Shown in pieces: positions 8,116 to 16,452 of a stretch of 42,075 bases of DNA (its first letter is position 1; each line of letters opens with the position of its first letter). The stretch lies in contig JBBDNB010000007.1 of the NCBI GenBank assembly GCA_040877935.1, positions 1 through 42,075 of the forward strand, given 5' to 3'. Both the position numbers and the translations under genes were made by a program. The stretch comes from Chitinophagales bacterium (GTDB lineage: Bacteria > Bacteroidota > Bacteroidia > Chitinophagales > CAIOSU01). Below the pieces are notes generated by a model. It made no database searches and was not told the DNA's origin. It saw only the letters and a list, made by a program, of their open reading frames with translations.

Positions 8116-8616
8116 ATGAAGATCAGGATTTTTGTAACAGGAGGTACATTCGACAAAGAATATGATATGATCAATGGCCGCCTGTTTTTTAAAGATACCC
8201 ATTTGCAGGAAATGTTGAAGCTGGGCAGGAGTGATTTGGAGAATCTTAGTATTCGTACTTTGATGATGATCGATAGCCTCGAAATGCGGGATGAGGACAG
8301 GGAAATGATTGTAACCAATTGCAAAAGATGTTTGGCAGATAAAATTGTTATCACACACGGCACAGATACTATGGTGAAAACCGCACTGGAAATCGCCAAA
8401 CATAAAATGAATAAAACCATTGTATTGACAGGCGCAATGATTCCCTACACCTTTGGCAGTTCCGATGGGTTTTTCAATTTGGGCTCTGCTTTGGCATTTG
8501 TGCAAACCTTACCCGATGGCGTGTATATTGCAATGAATGGCAAATATTTCAAAGCCAATAATGTGATGAAAAACCGCAAGACCGGTTATTTTGAAGAATT
8601 AAACACAGAAGTTTAA
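8116..8616 (+). CDS. Single-domain asparaginase-like protein
   Basis: 166 residues corresponding only to the N-terminal domain of L-asparaginase. It keeps the nucleophile motif TGGTF (Thr11), the second motif HGTDTM (Thr83, Asp84) and the lysine of the NKTIVLTGAMIP segment (Lys100), so the residues usually needed for amide hydrolysis on this domain are all there. The C-terminal domain of ordinary 330-residue asparaginases, which completes the active site across the dimer, is missing. The end is clean and the next gene begins 10 nt later, so this looks like a natural short form rather than a broken gene. Its substrate is not known. Confidence 0.8.
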   Translation: MKIRIFVTGGTFDKEYDMINGRLFFKDTHLQEMLKLGRSDLENLSIRTLMMIDSLEMRDEDREMIVTNCKRCLADKIVITHGTDTMVKTALEIAKHKMNKTIVLTGAMIPYTFGSSDGFFNLGSALAFVQTLPDGVYIAMNGKYFKANNVMKNRKTGYFEELNTEV

Positions 8617-8626
8617 TCTGCGAAAA

Positions 8627-9307
8627 ATGAATGAGACAAGCCCGATTGACAAAAAATACCTGGAGCCTACAAAATATGTAGATTCCGATCATCCTGCAAT
8701 TATAAAAAAAGCAGAAGAAATTGTTGCCGGGCTCAATAATGATAAAGACAAGGCCGTAGCACTCTATTATTTTGTTAGAGATTCCATTCGCTACAATCCC
8801 TATGAGATTGATCTGAGCGAAGAAGCATTGAAAGCCAGCACTGTATTTAAAAGGGGCTATGGGTTTTGTGTGGAAAAGGCCAATCTGCTGGCCGCTTTTG
8901 CGCGCTCACAGGGCATTCCCGCCCGCTTTGGATTTGCGGATGTTAAAAATCACCTGAGTTCTCCCAGGCTTATCAAAGCACTGCGATCCGAGGTTTTTGC
9001 TTTTCATGGCTATACCGAATTGTTTATCAATGGAAAATGGGTAAAAGCCACACCTGCTTTCAATCGCGAACTTTGTGTGATTTTGAATGTAAAACCTCTG
9101 GAATTCGATGGAGAGGAAGATTCTATATTCCAGGAATTCGACAGCGATGGAAAAGCATTTATGGTTTATTTAAAAGATCACGGTATTTTTCACGATATCC
9201 CCCGTGCCTATATGATTGAAGTATTGCAAAAGCATTATCCGCATTTGTTCACTTCCGGAAATATCAGTTTTTCGGAAACAGGGGATCAATATTTCTTTAA
9301 AACTTGA
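8627..9307 (+). CDS. Transglutaminase-like domain protein
   Basis: A 226-residue cytoplasmic protein with a papain-like transglutaminase core. Catalytic Cys81 lies in RGYGFCVEKANLLAAFAR and His127 in FHGYTELFINGKW. The third catalytic position, usually Asp in a DPT motif, is ATPAF here with Thr142 at the expected place, so the triad may be altered or completed by another residue. Family members act as proteases, amidases or cross-linking enzymes on peptides. The gene is 10 nt after the asparaginase-like gene and overlaps the next one by 4 nt, indicating translational coupling. Confidence 0.8.
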   Translation: MNETSPIDKKYLEPTKYVDSDHPAIIKKAEEIVAGLNNDKDKAVALYYFVRDSIRYNPYEIDLSEEALKASTVFKRGYGFCVEKANLLAAFARSQGIPARFGFADVKNHLSSPRLIKALRSEVFAFHGYTELFINGKWVKATPAFNRELCVILNVKPLEFDGEEDSIFQEFDSDGKAFMVYLKDHGIFHDIPRAYMIEVLQKHYPHLFTSGNISFSETGDQYFFKT

Positions 9308-10509
9308 AAGCTCCACAGACAGCAAATATCAAAACAGAAGTCAATGCTGGAATACAGCATATTGATGACTTTAAAGCAATTCCAGAAGCACTGTATCAGG
9401 CTGCTTTCACCAGGGGCAATACTTTTTGGTCGCGCGCCTATTTTCAGATGATAGGCGAGACCTGCGATAAGGATTTTGAGCAACACTGGCTTTTGTATTA
9501 TAACAGTGTCGGCAGATTGATAGCTGCTGCCACATTCCAGGTTTTTAATTTTTCGGGAAAAAATTACCGCTTTGATTTTAATTACGATGGACTGAAATCA
9601 ATAATCCCTGAATTTTCAAAATTGATCTTAAAATACCTTATCCGTCCTTTCTCTGTGAAAATATTGTTGCAGGGCAATGCCTTTACCACAGGTAATATTT
9701 CACTGGTCTGCGATACAGAAAAAATCAAAATGGCAGACTGGGTGCAAAAAGTGGAGCAATGGCAATGGAATACATTTCTGAAAAAACGCCTCGATATAGA
9801 TGTGGTGCTGTGGAAGGATTTCAATAAAAAAGAGTTGGCAAATTTCGCGCATTTGCAGCAAAAGGATTATTTGAAATTTGAAGTACAGCCCACAATGACA
9901 CTCTCTATTCCCGATTCCTGGAAAAGCTTCAACGATTATCTGGGTGCCATGCAAAGCAAGTACCGCACCCGTATGCGGAAAGTTTTCAAAAAAGGCAAAG
10001 CTGTTAAAACCAAACGGATGGACAGCCAGGAGATACAAGCACAGATCGGGAAAATGGAGGAACTTTACAATCAGGTAGTGGCGCCCTCCAACTTTAAAAT
10101 GACCACACTTCCTGTAGAGCATCTTTGGAAATTGATGGAAGGAAATGGTGACAGTTTTAAAGTCCTTGGGTTTTATGCGCCAGAGGGTTTAATAGGTTTT
10201 ATCTCTTTTTACAGAAAGAATAATGAAATGTATGCCGGGTTTATGGGCATAGAACGAGAGCATCAGTTTAAATACGATCAATACCTGCGCACACTTTTGG
10301 AATTGATAAAAGCCGGGATTGAACTGGATTTTTCACAAATTTATTTTGGACGAACAGCACTTGAGATCAAAAGCTCAGCCGGTGCTGTACCAGAACAACT
10401 CTTTTTATTTGCCAAACACAGAAAAAGTATTTTCAACACATTTCTTAAACCAATGGTGAAAAGGCTTTCCAAACAAGCCGAATGGACCCAGCGACATCCT
10501 TTCAAGTAG
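9304..10509 (+). CDS. FemAB/GNAT-like acyltransferase
   Basis: 401 residues with the double acetyltransferase-like fold seen in FemAB and BioF2-like proteins. The clearest region is the C-terminal half: a basic segment YRTRMRKVFKKGK, the strand VLGFYAPEGLIGFISFYRK, and FGRTALEIKSSAGAVP, the usual end block of this group. Relatives transfer aminoacyl or acyl groups to peptidoglycan peptides or other amines; the substrate here is unknown. The start is TTG 9304, overlapping the upstream stop as TTGA; the first in-frame ATG would remove about 48 residues, so TTG with translational coupling is preferred. Confidence 0.7.
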   Translation: MKAPQTANIKTEVNAGIQHIDDFKAIPEALYQAAFTRGNTFWSRAYFQMIGETCDKDFEQHWLLYYNSVGRLIAAATFQVFNFSGKNYRFDFNYDGLKSIIPEFSKLILKYLIRPFSVKILLQGNAFTTGNISLVCDTEKIKMADWVQKVEQWQWNTFLKKRLDIDVVLWKDFNKKELANFAHLQQKDYLKFEVQPTMTLSIPDSWKSFNDYLGAMQSKYRTRMRKVFKKGKAVKTKRMDSQEIQAQIGKMEELYNQVVAPSNFKMTTLPVEHLWKLMEGNGDSFKVLGFYAPEGLIGFISFYRKNNEMYAGFMGIEREHQFKYDQYLRTLLELIKAGIELDFSQIYFGRTALEIKSSAGAVPEQLFLFAKHRKSIFNTFLKPMVKRLSKQAEWTQRHPFK

Positions 10510-10543
10510 AAATATTATCTTTATAGTAATAATTTCTAAAACC

Positions 10544-10885
10544 ATGAAGTATTCGATAGTTTGTCTTTTTGTATTATTCCTTTTTCTACAAGTAAAAGCC
10601 CAGGGAGAACTCGATATTTATTTTACGGTGCAGTTGGCGGCAGTAAAAAACCCCATACCCAAAACCAATAAGCTTTTCAGCGATATGCCCAACTTAGAGG
10701 AAGTAAAGTTCGAAGATGGTTTTTACCGCTATTTCAGCGGCAATTTTATGGCGCATCATTTTGCCCAGGATTATTTGAAGAAAGTACATGCAATGGGTTA
10801 TGAAGATGCGTTTATTCTTGCCATTAAAGACGGCAAAGAAAGATTAACGGCTGAGGAAGCTATAGAGTTGATTTATGGGGAGTGA
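10544..10885 (+). CDS. Secreted SPOR-like domain protein
   Basis: 113 residues: a signal peptide ending VKAQ, then a single domain of about 85 residues resembling Bacteroidota SPOR repeats. It begins with a strand YFTVQLAAVKNP, continues with the FEDGFYRYFSGNF block and ends GYEDAFILAIKDGKERL, the usual strand after the second helix. SPOR domains bind peptidoglycan stripped of stem peptides, so periplasmic cell-wall binding is likely. It follows the GNAT-like gene by 34 nt and may belong to the same transcript. Confidence 0.65.
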   Translation: MKYSIVCLFVLFLFLQVKAQGELDIYFTVQLAAVKNPIPKTNKLFSDMPNLEEVKFEDGFYRYFSGNFMAHHFAQDYLKKVHAMGYEDAFILAIKDGKERLTAEEAIELIYGE

Positions 10886-10971
10886 GTTAAATTTTCGAAC
10901 TGATTCTCTTTTATAGATGTTAAGCATCTCAGACTTTCAAAAAGAACTCTCAAAGCAATTTGCATTAAAGT

Positions 10972-11002
10972 TTTGATTTTATCCGAAAAAAGCGGATTTT
11001 TG
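10972..11002 (+). promoter_or_regulatory. Candidate promoter of rpmB-rpmG-DUF4295
   Basis: TTTG (10972-10975), 19-nt spacer, GATTTTTG (10995-11002), one mismatch from TAnnTTTG. Transcription would begin near 11009, about 28 nt before the rpmB ATG. A short ATCCG/CGGAT hairpin with a T-run overlaps the spacer and may end the upstream transcript. Confidence 0.4.
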
Positions 11003-11036
11003 CAGTTCAAATTTTGCGAAGATTAAATAGAAAACA

Positions 11037-11279
11037 ATGGCAAGAATATGTGATTTAACAGGAAAAGCTACGGTTAGCGGCAATCGCGTGTCGAAATCAA
11101 ACCGCAAGATCAAGCGTAAATTTTATCCCAATTTGCAGAAAAAACGCTTTTATATCCCTGAAACAGATGAGTGGATGACCCTGAAAGTTTCTACTAAGGC
11201 GATCAGAGCAATCAATAAAAAAGGCATGTACCAATATCTTCGCGAATTGGAGAAAAAAGGTGATATCGTAGTAATATAA
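11037..11279 (+). CDS. rpmB: 50S ribosomal protein L28
   Basis: 80-residue basic protein of the large subunit. The N-terminus MARICDLTGKATVSGNRVSKSN is the family signature (split CDLTGK and GNRVSHSN-like motif), followed by KRKFYPNLQKKRFY and a C-terminal helix. Length is normal for the Bacteroidota form. It is the first gene of the L28-L33-DUF4295 trio. Confidence 0.97.
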   Translation: MARICDLTGKATVSGNRVSKSNRKIKRKFYPNLQKKRFYIPETDEWMTLKVSTKAIRAINKKGMYQYLRELEKKGDIVVI

Positions 11280-11293
11280 AATAATAAGCAGCA

Positions 11294-11482
11294 ATGGCTA
11301 AGAAATCAAAAGGTAACAGAATACAGGTAATTTTAGAATGCATGGAACAAAAAGAGAGTGGTGTTCCAGGTATTTCAAGATATATTACCACTAAGAACAG
11401 GAGAAACACCCCTGACAGGATGGAATTGAAGAAATACAATCCCTACCTGAAGAAAAAAACACTTCATAAAGAAATCAAATAA
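11294..11482 (+). CDS. rpmG: 50S ribosomal protein L33
   Basis: 62-residue large-subunit protein. [11 protein letters not shown] at the start of the fold, [23 protein letters not shown] in two parts, and [10 protein letters not shown] at the end are the L33 pattern. It has a single Cys rather than the four zinc-binding cysteines, so it is the zinc-free form. It starts 14 nt after rpmB. Confidence 0.97.
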   Translation: MAKKSKGNRIQVILECMEQKESGVPGISRYITTKNRRNTPDRMELKKYNPYLKKKTLHKEIK

Positions 11483-11484
11483 TT

Positions 11485-11649
11485 ATGGGAAAAGTAAGTA
11501 AGAACGCAAGAACCGACCGTGGTAAATTTTCCGGAGAGAAAAACATGGTCAAAGTAGTAAAAGCCGTGAAAAACAAAAACGGAGCATACAGCTTTAAACA
11601 AAAAGTAATGCATAAAGACACGGTAAAAGATTTTCTGAATCAGAAATAA
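11485..11649 (+). CDS. DUF4295 small protein, probable ribosomal protein bL38
   Basis: A 54-residue strongly basic protein starting MGKVSKNART and ending VKDFLNQK, beginning 2 nt after the rpmG stop. The KVVKAVKNKNGAYSFKQKVM core matches the DUF4295 family, which is confined to Bacteroidota and nearly always placed after rpmG. The Flavobacterium johnsoniae ribosome structure revealed an additional large-subunit protein named bL38; I believe this is that family, but I recall the link rather than being able to check it. The terminator immediately downstream closes the operon. Confidence 0.85.
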   Translation: MGKVSKNARTDRGKFSGEKNMVKVVKAVKNKNGAYSFKQKVMHKDTVKDFLNQK

Positions 11650-11672
11650 TCTGAATATTTCAGACCAATTTT

Positions 11673-11707
11673 AAAAAGCTCTCTTTCAGGCAAGGAGGGC
11701 TTTTTTT
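11673..11707 (+). terminator. Rho-independent terminator after the ribosomal trio
   Basis: AAAAGCTCTCTTT pairs with AAGGAGGGCTTTT (with G-U pairs) around a short loop, followed by T7. It lies 24 nt after the DUF4295 stop and 32 nt before ftsY, so ftsY needs its own promoter or read-through. Confidence 0.75.
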
Positions 11708-11738
11708 AATTTTATTCATCACTCACAACTAACTAAAG

Positions 11739-12704
11739 ATGGCATTATTCGGTTTTTTTTCGAAAGATAAAGAGGAAGAAAAAGAAAAATTAGACAAGGG
11801 GCTTGAGAAAACAAAAAGCAGCTTTTTCTCAAAAATGGCCAAGGCTGTGGCCGGCAAGACCACCATTGACGAAGAAGTGCTCGATGAACTGGAAGATGTG
11901 CTGATCTCATCAGATGTTGGTTTGCAAACCACTGTAAAGATTATAGAGAATATTGAAAAGCATGTTGCTGAAAATAAATATTTCGGTACGGATGAGCTCA
12001 ATAATATTCTGAAAGCAGAAGTAGAGAAAATTCTGGATATTGACGGATACAAAGATCACAGTGACATTGATACTGTGCTTACCAAAAAACCTTATGTTAT
12101 AATGGTAGTGGGCGTAAATGGTGTTGGCAAAACCACTACGATTGGTAAGCTGGCTTACCAGTTTAAATCAGCAGGTAAGAAAGTGGTGATGGGTGCTGCT
12201 GATACTTTTCGGGCTGCTGCTGTAGATCAGTTGACCATTTGGTCGGAAAGGGTAGGAGTCCCCATTGTGAGTAAAGGAATGGGAGCAGATCCGGCTTCAG
12301 TGGCTTTTGACAGTATAAAATCCGCACAGGCACAGGATGCAGATGTGGTACTGATCGATACGGCTGGTCGATTGCACAATAAAATCGGTTTGATGAACGA
12401 ACTTTCTAAAATTTCCAATGTAATGAAGAAAGTGATTCCTGATGCTCCGCATGAAATATTGCTGGTACTCGATGCTTCCACAGGTCAAAATGCCATAGAA
12501 CAAGCCAAACAATTTACTGCTGCTACAAAGGTCAATGCACTGGCCATTACAAAATTAGACGGTACGGCAAAAGGTGGCGTAGTACTCGGAATTGTAGATC
12601 AGTTTAAAGTGCCGGTAAAATATATCGGTATTGGTGAACAAAAAGAGGACTTTCAGCTTTTCAATAAGTCAGCATTTGTTGATTCGCTTTTTAATAAAGC
12701 ATAA
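11739..12704 (+). CDS. ftsY: Signal recognition particle receptor FtsY
   Basis: GTPase that docks the SRP-ribosome complex at the inner membrane. 321 residues with a short charged A region (1-30), the helical N domain (about 30-110) and the G domain. GTP motifs are G1 GVNGVGKTTTIGK (125-137), DTFRAAAVDQL (155-165), DTAGR (207-211) and TKLDGTAKGG (271-280). The acidic A domain is short compared with E. coli, as usual outside Proteobacteria. It leads a probable operon with rimO, bshC and pdxJ. Confidence 0.97.
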   Translation: MALFGFFSKDKEEEKEKLDKGLEKTKSSFFSKMAKAVAGKTTIDEEVLDELEDVLISSDVGLQTTVKIIENIEKHVAENKYFGTDELNNILKAEVEKILDIDGYKDHSDIDTVLTKKPYVIMVVGVNGVGKTTTIGKLAYQFKSAGKKVVMGAADTFRAAAVDQLTIWSERVGVPIVSKGMGADPASVAFDSIKSAQAQDADVVLIDTAGRLHNKIGLMNELSKISNVMKKVIPDAPHEILLVLDASTGQNAIEQAKQFTAATKVNALAITKLDGTAKGGVVLGIVDQFKVPVKYIGIGEQKEDFQLFNKSAFVDSLFNKA

Positions 12705-12716
12705 GCCTCAATTATT

Positions 12717-14036
12717 TTGAAAACAGGAAAAATTGCGCAGGATAAAGTCAATGTAATAACTTTGGGATGTTCCAAAAACCTAGTGGATTCCGAAGTCTTC
12801 ATGGGACAGCTGCGCGCCAATAATGTAGATGTAGTACACCAAAGCGATCAAGAGGACAGCAATATCATTGTCATCAATACCTGCGGTTTTATCGATCTGG
12901 CCAAAGAAGAATCGGTCAATACCATTTTACAGTATTCGGAAGAAAAGCGAAAAGGAAATATAGAGAAACTCTTTGTTACAGGTTGTCTGTCGCAGCGCTA
13001 CAAAGATGACCTGGAAAAGGAAATTCCCGAAGTAGATGCATTTTTCGGCACCATGGAGCTGCCGCTTTTGCTCAATAAATTCAATATCGACTACAAACAC
13101 GAATTGCTGGGCGAAAGGGTGATTACTACTGAAATGCACTATGCGTATTTGAAAATTTCGGAAGGTTGTAATCGTACCTGTACTTTTTGTGCCATCCCGC
13201 TGATGCGCGGCAAACACGTTTCCAAACCTATTGACGAACTGGTGGCGGAATGCAAAAAACTGGCTGCAAAAGGCGTGAAAGAAATTATGTTGATTGCCCA
13301 GGAACTGACCTATTATGGCCTGGATATTTACAAAAAACGCGCACTTACAGAATTGCTGCAAGCCCTTTCAGGAGTTGAAGGCATAGAATGGATACGCCTG
13401 CATTATGCCTATCCGCATAAATTTCCGCTGGAAATTATTGATGAAATGGCGCGCAATCCCAAGATTTGTAATTACCTGGATATGCCTTTGCAGCACATCA
13501 GCAACAATGTACTGGCGCAAATGAAAAGACAGATCACAGCGGATGATACGACAGAGCTGATAACGGCAATCAGAAATAAATTACCGCGTATTGCACTTCG
13601 AACTACAATGCTTGTTGGCTTTCCCGGTGAAACTGAGGCTGACTTTGAGGCCCTCTGTGATTTTGTGCGGGAGACAAGATTTGAGCGATTGGGTGTATTT
13701 GCCTATTCACATGAGGAAAGTACAGGGGCCTTTGATCTGGAAGATGATGTGCCTGATGAAGTTAAACAAGATCGCGTTAGCCGGTTAATGGAAATCCAAT
13801 CTGAAATTTCCTTTGAGCTCAATCAAAATAAGATTGGAAAAACATACAAAGTGCTTTTTGACCGAAAAGAAGGGGGCTATTTTGTGGGCAGAACAGAATT
13901 TGATTCTCCCGAAGTTGATAATGAAGTGCTGGTTTCTGCTAAAGATGACTATGTAAGAATTGGTGATTTTGCAGAAATTGAAATTACCGATGCAGAAGAA
14001 TACGACCTTTATGGAAAGGTGTTAAAAAATGAATAA
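12717..14036 (+). CDS. rimO: Ribosomal protein S12 methylthiotransferase RimO
   Basis: Radical-SAM enzyme that adds a methylthio group to the conserved aspartate of ribosomal protein S12. 439 residues with three domains: an N-terminal UPF0004 domain (NVITLGCSKNLVDSEVFMG), the radical SAM core with the cluster motif CNRTCTFC (Cys151, Cys155, Cys158), and a C-terminal TRAM domain. The start is TTG 12717, 12 nt after ftsY; it gives the usual MKTGKI N-terminus and the next ATG would cut into the first domain. Its stop overlaps the bshC start by one base (TAATG). Confidence 0.96.
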   Translation: MKTGKIAQDKVNVITLGCSKNLVDSEVFMGQLRANNVDVVHQSDQEDSNIIVINTCGFIDLAKEESVNTILQYSEEKRKGNIEKLFVTGCLSQRYKDDLEKEIPEVDAFFGTMELPLLLNKFNIDYKHELLGERVITTEMHYAYLKISEGCNRTCTFCAIPLMRGKHVSKPIDELVAECKKLAAKGVKEIMLIAQELTYYGLDIYKKRALTELLQALSGVEGIEWIRLHYAYPHKFPLEIIDEMARNPKICNYLDMPLQHISNNVLAQMKRQITADDTTELITAIRNKLPRIALRTTMLVGFPGETEADFEALCDFVRETRFERLGVFAYSHEESTGAFDLEDDVPDEVKQDRVSRLMEIQSEISFELNQNKIGKTYKVLFDRKEGGYFVGRTEFDSPEVDNEVLVSAKDDYVRIGDFAEIEITDAEEYDLYGKVLKNE

Positions 14037-15637
14037 TGCAGAAAACCGAAATCTCCTATGAAGTTGCCGGGATACTCAATAATTTGATTGGGGACTATGT
14101 GAAAGGCAGTAAAAATATCAACGAATTTATCAGCCATCCTTTTGAGTTTTCTGCTTTTGAAAAAATTATAGCAGAAAAAGAAAAGGCCTATAAAAACAGG
14201 GAAATCCTACATACTGAACTGCTGCGGCAATACAATGATTTTGATTGCAGCGATGCTGTAAAGCAGAATATTGATTTGCTGAAAAATGAAAATGCTTTTA
14301 CAATTACTACAGCCCATCAGCCCAATATATTCACTGGCCCTTTGTACAGTATTTACAAAGCTGTTTCTACAATTAAGCTCTCACGTTCTTTAAAGAAAGC
14401 TTTTCCCGACAAAGATTTTGTGCCTGTATTCTGGCAGGGCTCTGAAGATCACGATTTTCCTGAGATCAACCATATTCAGTTGTTTGGGAATAAAATTGAA
14501 TGGGATTTTGAACACAAAGGTGAAGCTGTAGGCCGGATGAAAACAGAGGGCTTCGTACCCCTTCTGGAGCAAATTGGAGAAATTCTGGGAGATCGGCCTT
14601 ATGCTGAGGAACTCAACACACTTTTGAAATCTGCTTATGATGGCAAGCGAAGTATTGCTGATGCTTATAAATACATTATGAATCAGCTGCTTGGCGCAGA
14701 AGGTTTATTGATACTTAACCAGGATGCTGAAGTATTGAAGAAAGCATACCTGCATGTATTGAAAACAGAGATCAACGATGAAATTGTGACCAAAAATGTA
14801 TTGCCGCAGATTGGGCAATTAGAGGAAAAAGGCTATAAAGTCCAGGCGAGTCCCCGTGAGCTGAACATTTTCTATATAGATCAGGACAATGTTAGAAACA
14901 GGATTGTGAAAAGCGAAAGCGGTTTTTCTGTTTTGAATACTAAATCGAAATGGAATTCTGAAGTAGATCTGTTTCAAGAAATGGAAGAGTATCCACAGCG
15001 CTTCAGTCCAAATGTGTTTTTACGCCCCCTTTACCAGGAGCAAATTTTGCCCAATCTGGCCTATGTTGGAGGGCAGGGTGAATTGTCCTATTGGATGGAA
15101 TTGAAAAAGCTTTTTGATGCTTGCGAAACCCCTTTTCCTATACTGGTTTTGCGCAATATGCTGGCCATAGTCAATAGCAGTAGCTGTAAGAAAATCAAGA
15201 AATTAGAGCTTACACACAAAGAGTTGTTTTTGGATGAGGCCACAATACTCAAACGATTTGTTAAAAATCATTCTGATAATCCCCTGGAATTAGACCGTGA
15301 AAAAGCCGAGTTCGAAAAACTTTACGGGAAAATTAAGGAGAAAGCCATTTCAGTTGACCCATCGCTCGGGGCCAGTGTGGAAAGTATTATGCAGGGGCAG
15401 CTCAAAGCATTGAGCAATATTGAAAGCAAAATTCTAAGAGCGGAGAAAAAGCATTTTGATATTGCCCAAAACCAGATCAGCAGTGTAAAAAACGCATTAT
15501 TTCCAAATGGGAATTTGCAGGAACGCAGTGAGAACTTTATGCATTTTTACAGTGTATATGGAAAGGATTTTATAAAAGCATTGTTGGAAAACCTGGAGCC
15601 TTTTGAAAAAAGCTTTTATTTGTTGAAAGATGATTGA
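14036..15637 (+). CDS. bshC: Bacillithiol synthase BshC (cysteine-adding enzyme)
   Basis: Adds cysteine to glucosaminyl-malate in the last step of bacillithiol synthesis. 533 residues, the normal length. Signatures are TTAHQPNIFTGPLYSIYK near residue 90 and the FWQGSEDHDFPEINH motif near 135, both typical of the Rossmann-like core, and a long coiled-coil region in the last 130 residues. The ATG overlaps the rimO stop, implying coupling. A bacilliredoxin at 27891-28301 in the same window supports the presence of bacillithiol chemistry; bshA and bshB are not in the window. Confidence 0.95.
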   Translation: MQKTEISYEVAGILNNLIGDYVKGSKNINEFISHPFEFSAFEKIIAEKEKAYKNREILHTELLRQYNDFDCSDAVKQNIDLLKNENAFTITTAHQPNIFTGPLYSIYKAVSTIKLSRSLKKAFPDKDFVPVFWQGSEDHDFPEINHIQLFGNKIEWDFEHKGEAVGRMKTEGFVPLLEQIGEILGDRPYAEELNTLLKSAYDGKRSIADAYKYIMNQLLGAEGLLILNQDAEVLKKAYLHVLKTEINDEIVTKNVLPQIGQLEEKGYKVQASPRELNIFYIDQDNVRNRIVKSESGFSVLNTKSKWNSEVDLFQEMEEYPQRFSPNVFLRPLYQEQILPNLAYVGGQGELSYWMELKKLFDACETPFPILVLRNMLAIVNSSSCKKIKKLELTHKELFLDEATILKRFVKNHSDNPLELDREKAEFEKLYGKIKEKAISVDPSLGASVESIMQGQLKALSNIESKILRAEKKHFDIAQNQISSVKNALFPNGNLQERSENFMHFYSVYGKDFIKALLENLEPFEKSFYLLKDD

Positions 15638-15659
15638 GCTCAATTAAGCACAAACCGTT

Positions 15660-16373
15660 ATGACAAGATTAAGTGTAAACATCAATAAAGTAGCGTTGGT
15701 TAGAAATGCGAGAGGAAGCAATTTGCCAGATTTGGTACAGGTTGCCAAAGATTGTGAAAGGTTTGGTGCAGAAGGAATCACCATTCATCCCCGGCCAGAT
15801 GAAAGACATATCAAGTACCGGGATGCTTATGATTTAAAAGAGGTTGTAACTACTGAATTGAACATTGAGGGCAACCCCCAAAAGCGCTTTATGAATATGG
15901 TGCTTGAAGTTAAGCCCGAACAATGCACACTTGTGCCTGATGCCAGCGACCAATTGACTTCCGATCACGGATGGGATACGGTGCAGCATCAAAGTTTTTT
16001 GAAGGATACTATCGCACAATTGCATGAGCAAAATATCCGTGTTTCTATTTTTATTGATCCGGTTCCTGAAATGCTGGAAGCCGCAGTTGATACAGGAACT
16101 GACAGAATTGAATTATATACCGGCCCTTATGCTACAACATACGATAAAGATCGGGAATTGGCTGTGAAAGCTTTTAGGGAAGCCGCATTACTTTGTGATG
16201 AACTAAATCTGGGCATAAATGCTGGCCATGATCTGAATTTGAAGAATCTGCAATACTTTAAAAGTCAAATTCCCGGCTTGTTAGAAGTTTCCATTGGCCA
16301 TGCATTGATTTGTGATGCGCTTTACTTTGGACTGGAAAATGTAGTTCAGATGTATTTGAACAGGTTGAGTTAA
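15660..16373 (+). CDS. pdxJ: Pyridoxine 5'-phosphate synthase
   Basis: Closes the pyridoxine ring from 1-deoxyxylulose 5-phosphate and 3-amino-2-oxopropyl phosphate in the DXP-dependent vitamin B6 route. 237-residue TIM barrel. Characteristic segments are LSVNINKVALVRNARG at the N-terminus, ITIHPRPDERHI (active-site His and Arg), EVKPEQCTLVPD and the C-terminal INAGHDLNLKNL and EVSIGHALICDAL. It follows bshC by 22 nt and appears to end the ftsY-rimO-bshC-pdxJ unit. Confidence 0.97.
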   Translation: MTRLSVNINKVALVRNARGSNLPDLVQVAKDCERFGAEGITIHPRPDERHIKYRDAYDLKEVVTTELNIEGNPQKRFMNMVLEVKPEQCTLVPDASDQLTSDHGWDTVQHQSFLKDTIAQLHEQNIRVSIFIDPVPEMLEAAVDTGTDRIELYTGPYATTYDKDRELAVKAFREAALLCDELNLGINAGHDLNLKNLQYFKSQIPGLLEVSIGHALICDALYFGLENVVQMYLNRLS

Positions 16374-16378
16374 TTTTA

Positions 16379-16450
16379 ATGATGAATTTGAAGCTTGGTC
16401 ACAATTTAATTGAAATTAGAACGCCAAGAGAAATCTTAAAAATCAAATAG
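16379..16450 (+). CDS. Tiny ORF after pdxJ
   Basis: 23 codons beginning MMNLKLGHNLIEI, 5 nt after pdxJ and 2 nt before the next small gene, on the same strand. I recognise no family. It may be a real small peptide, a remnant, or chance; its only support is tight spacing within the transcript. Confidence 0.25.
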   Translation: MMNLKLGHNLIEIRTPREILKIK

Positions 16451-16452
16451 TA

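Noticed and set aside
8116-8616. Asparaginase gene as a truncated pseudogene
   Set aside because: Catalytic residues are intact, the stop is clean and the next gene starts 10 nt later; no C-terminal domain remains downstream in any frame.
12927-13361. 144-codon open frame opposite rimO
   Set aside because: Fully inside rimO on the other strand, no recognisable domain; a shadow of the real gene. The same applies to the other long antisense frames inside aceB, bshC, gcvP and the suf genes.
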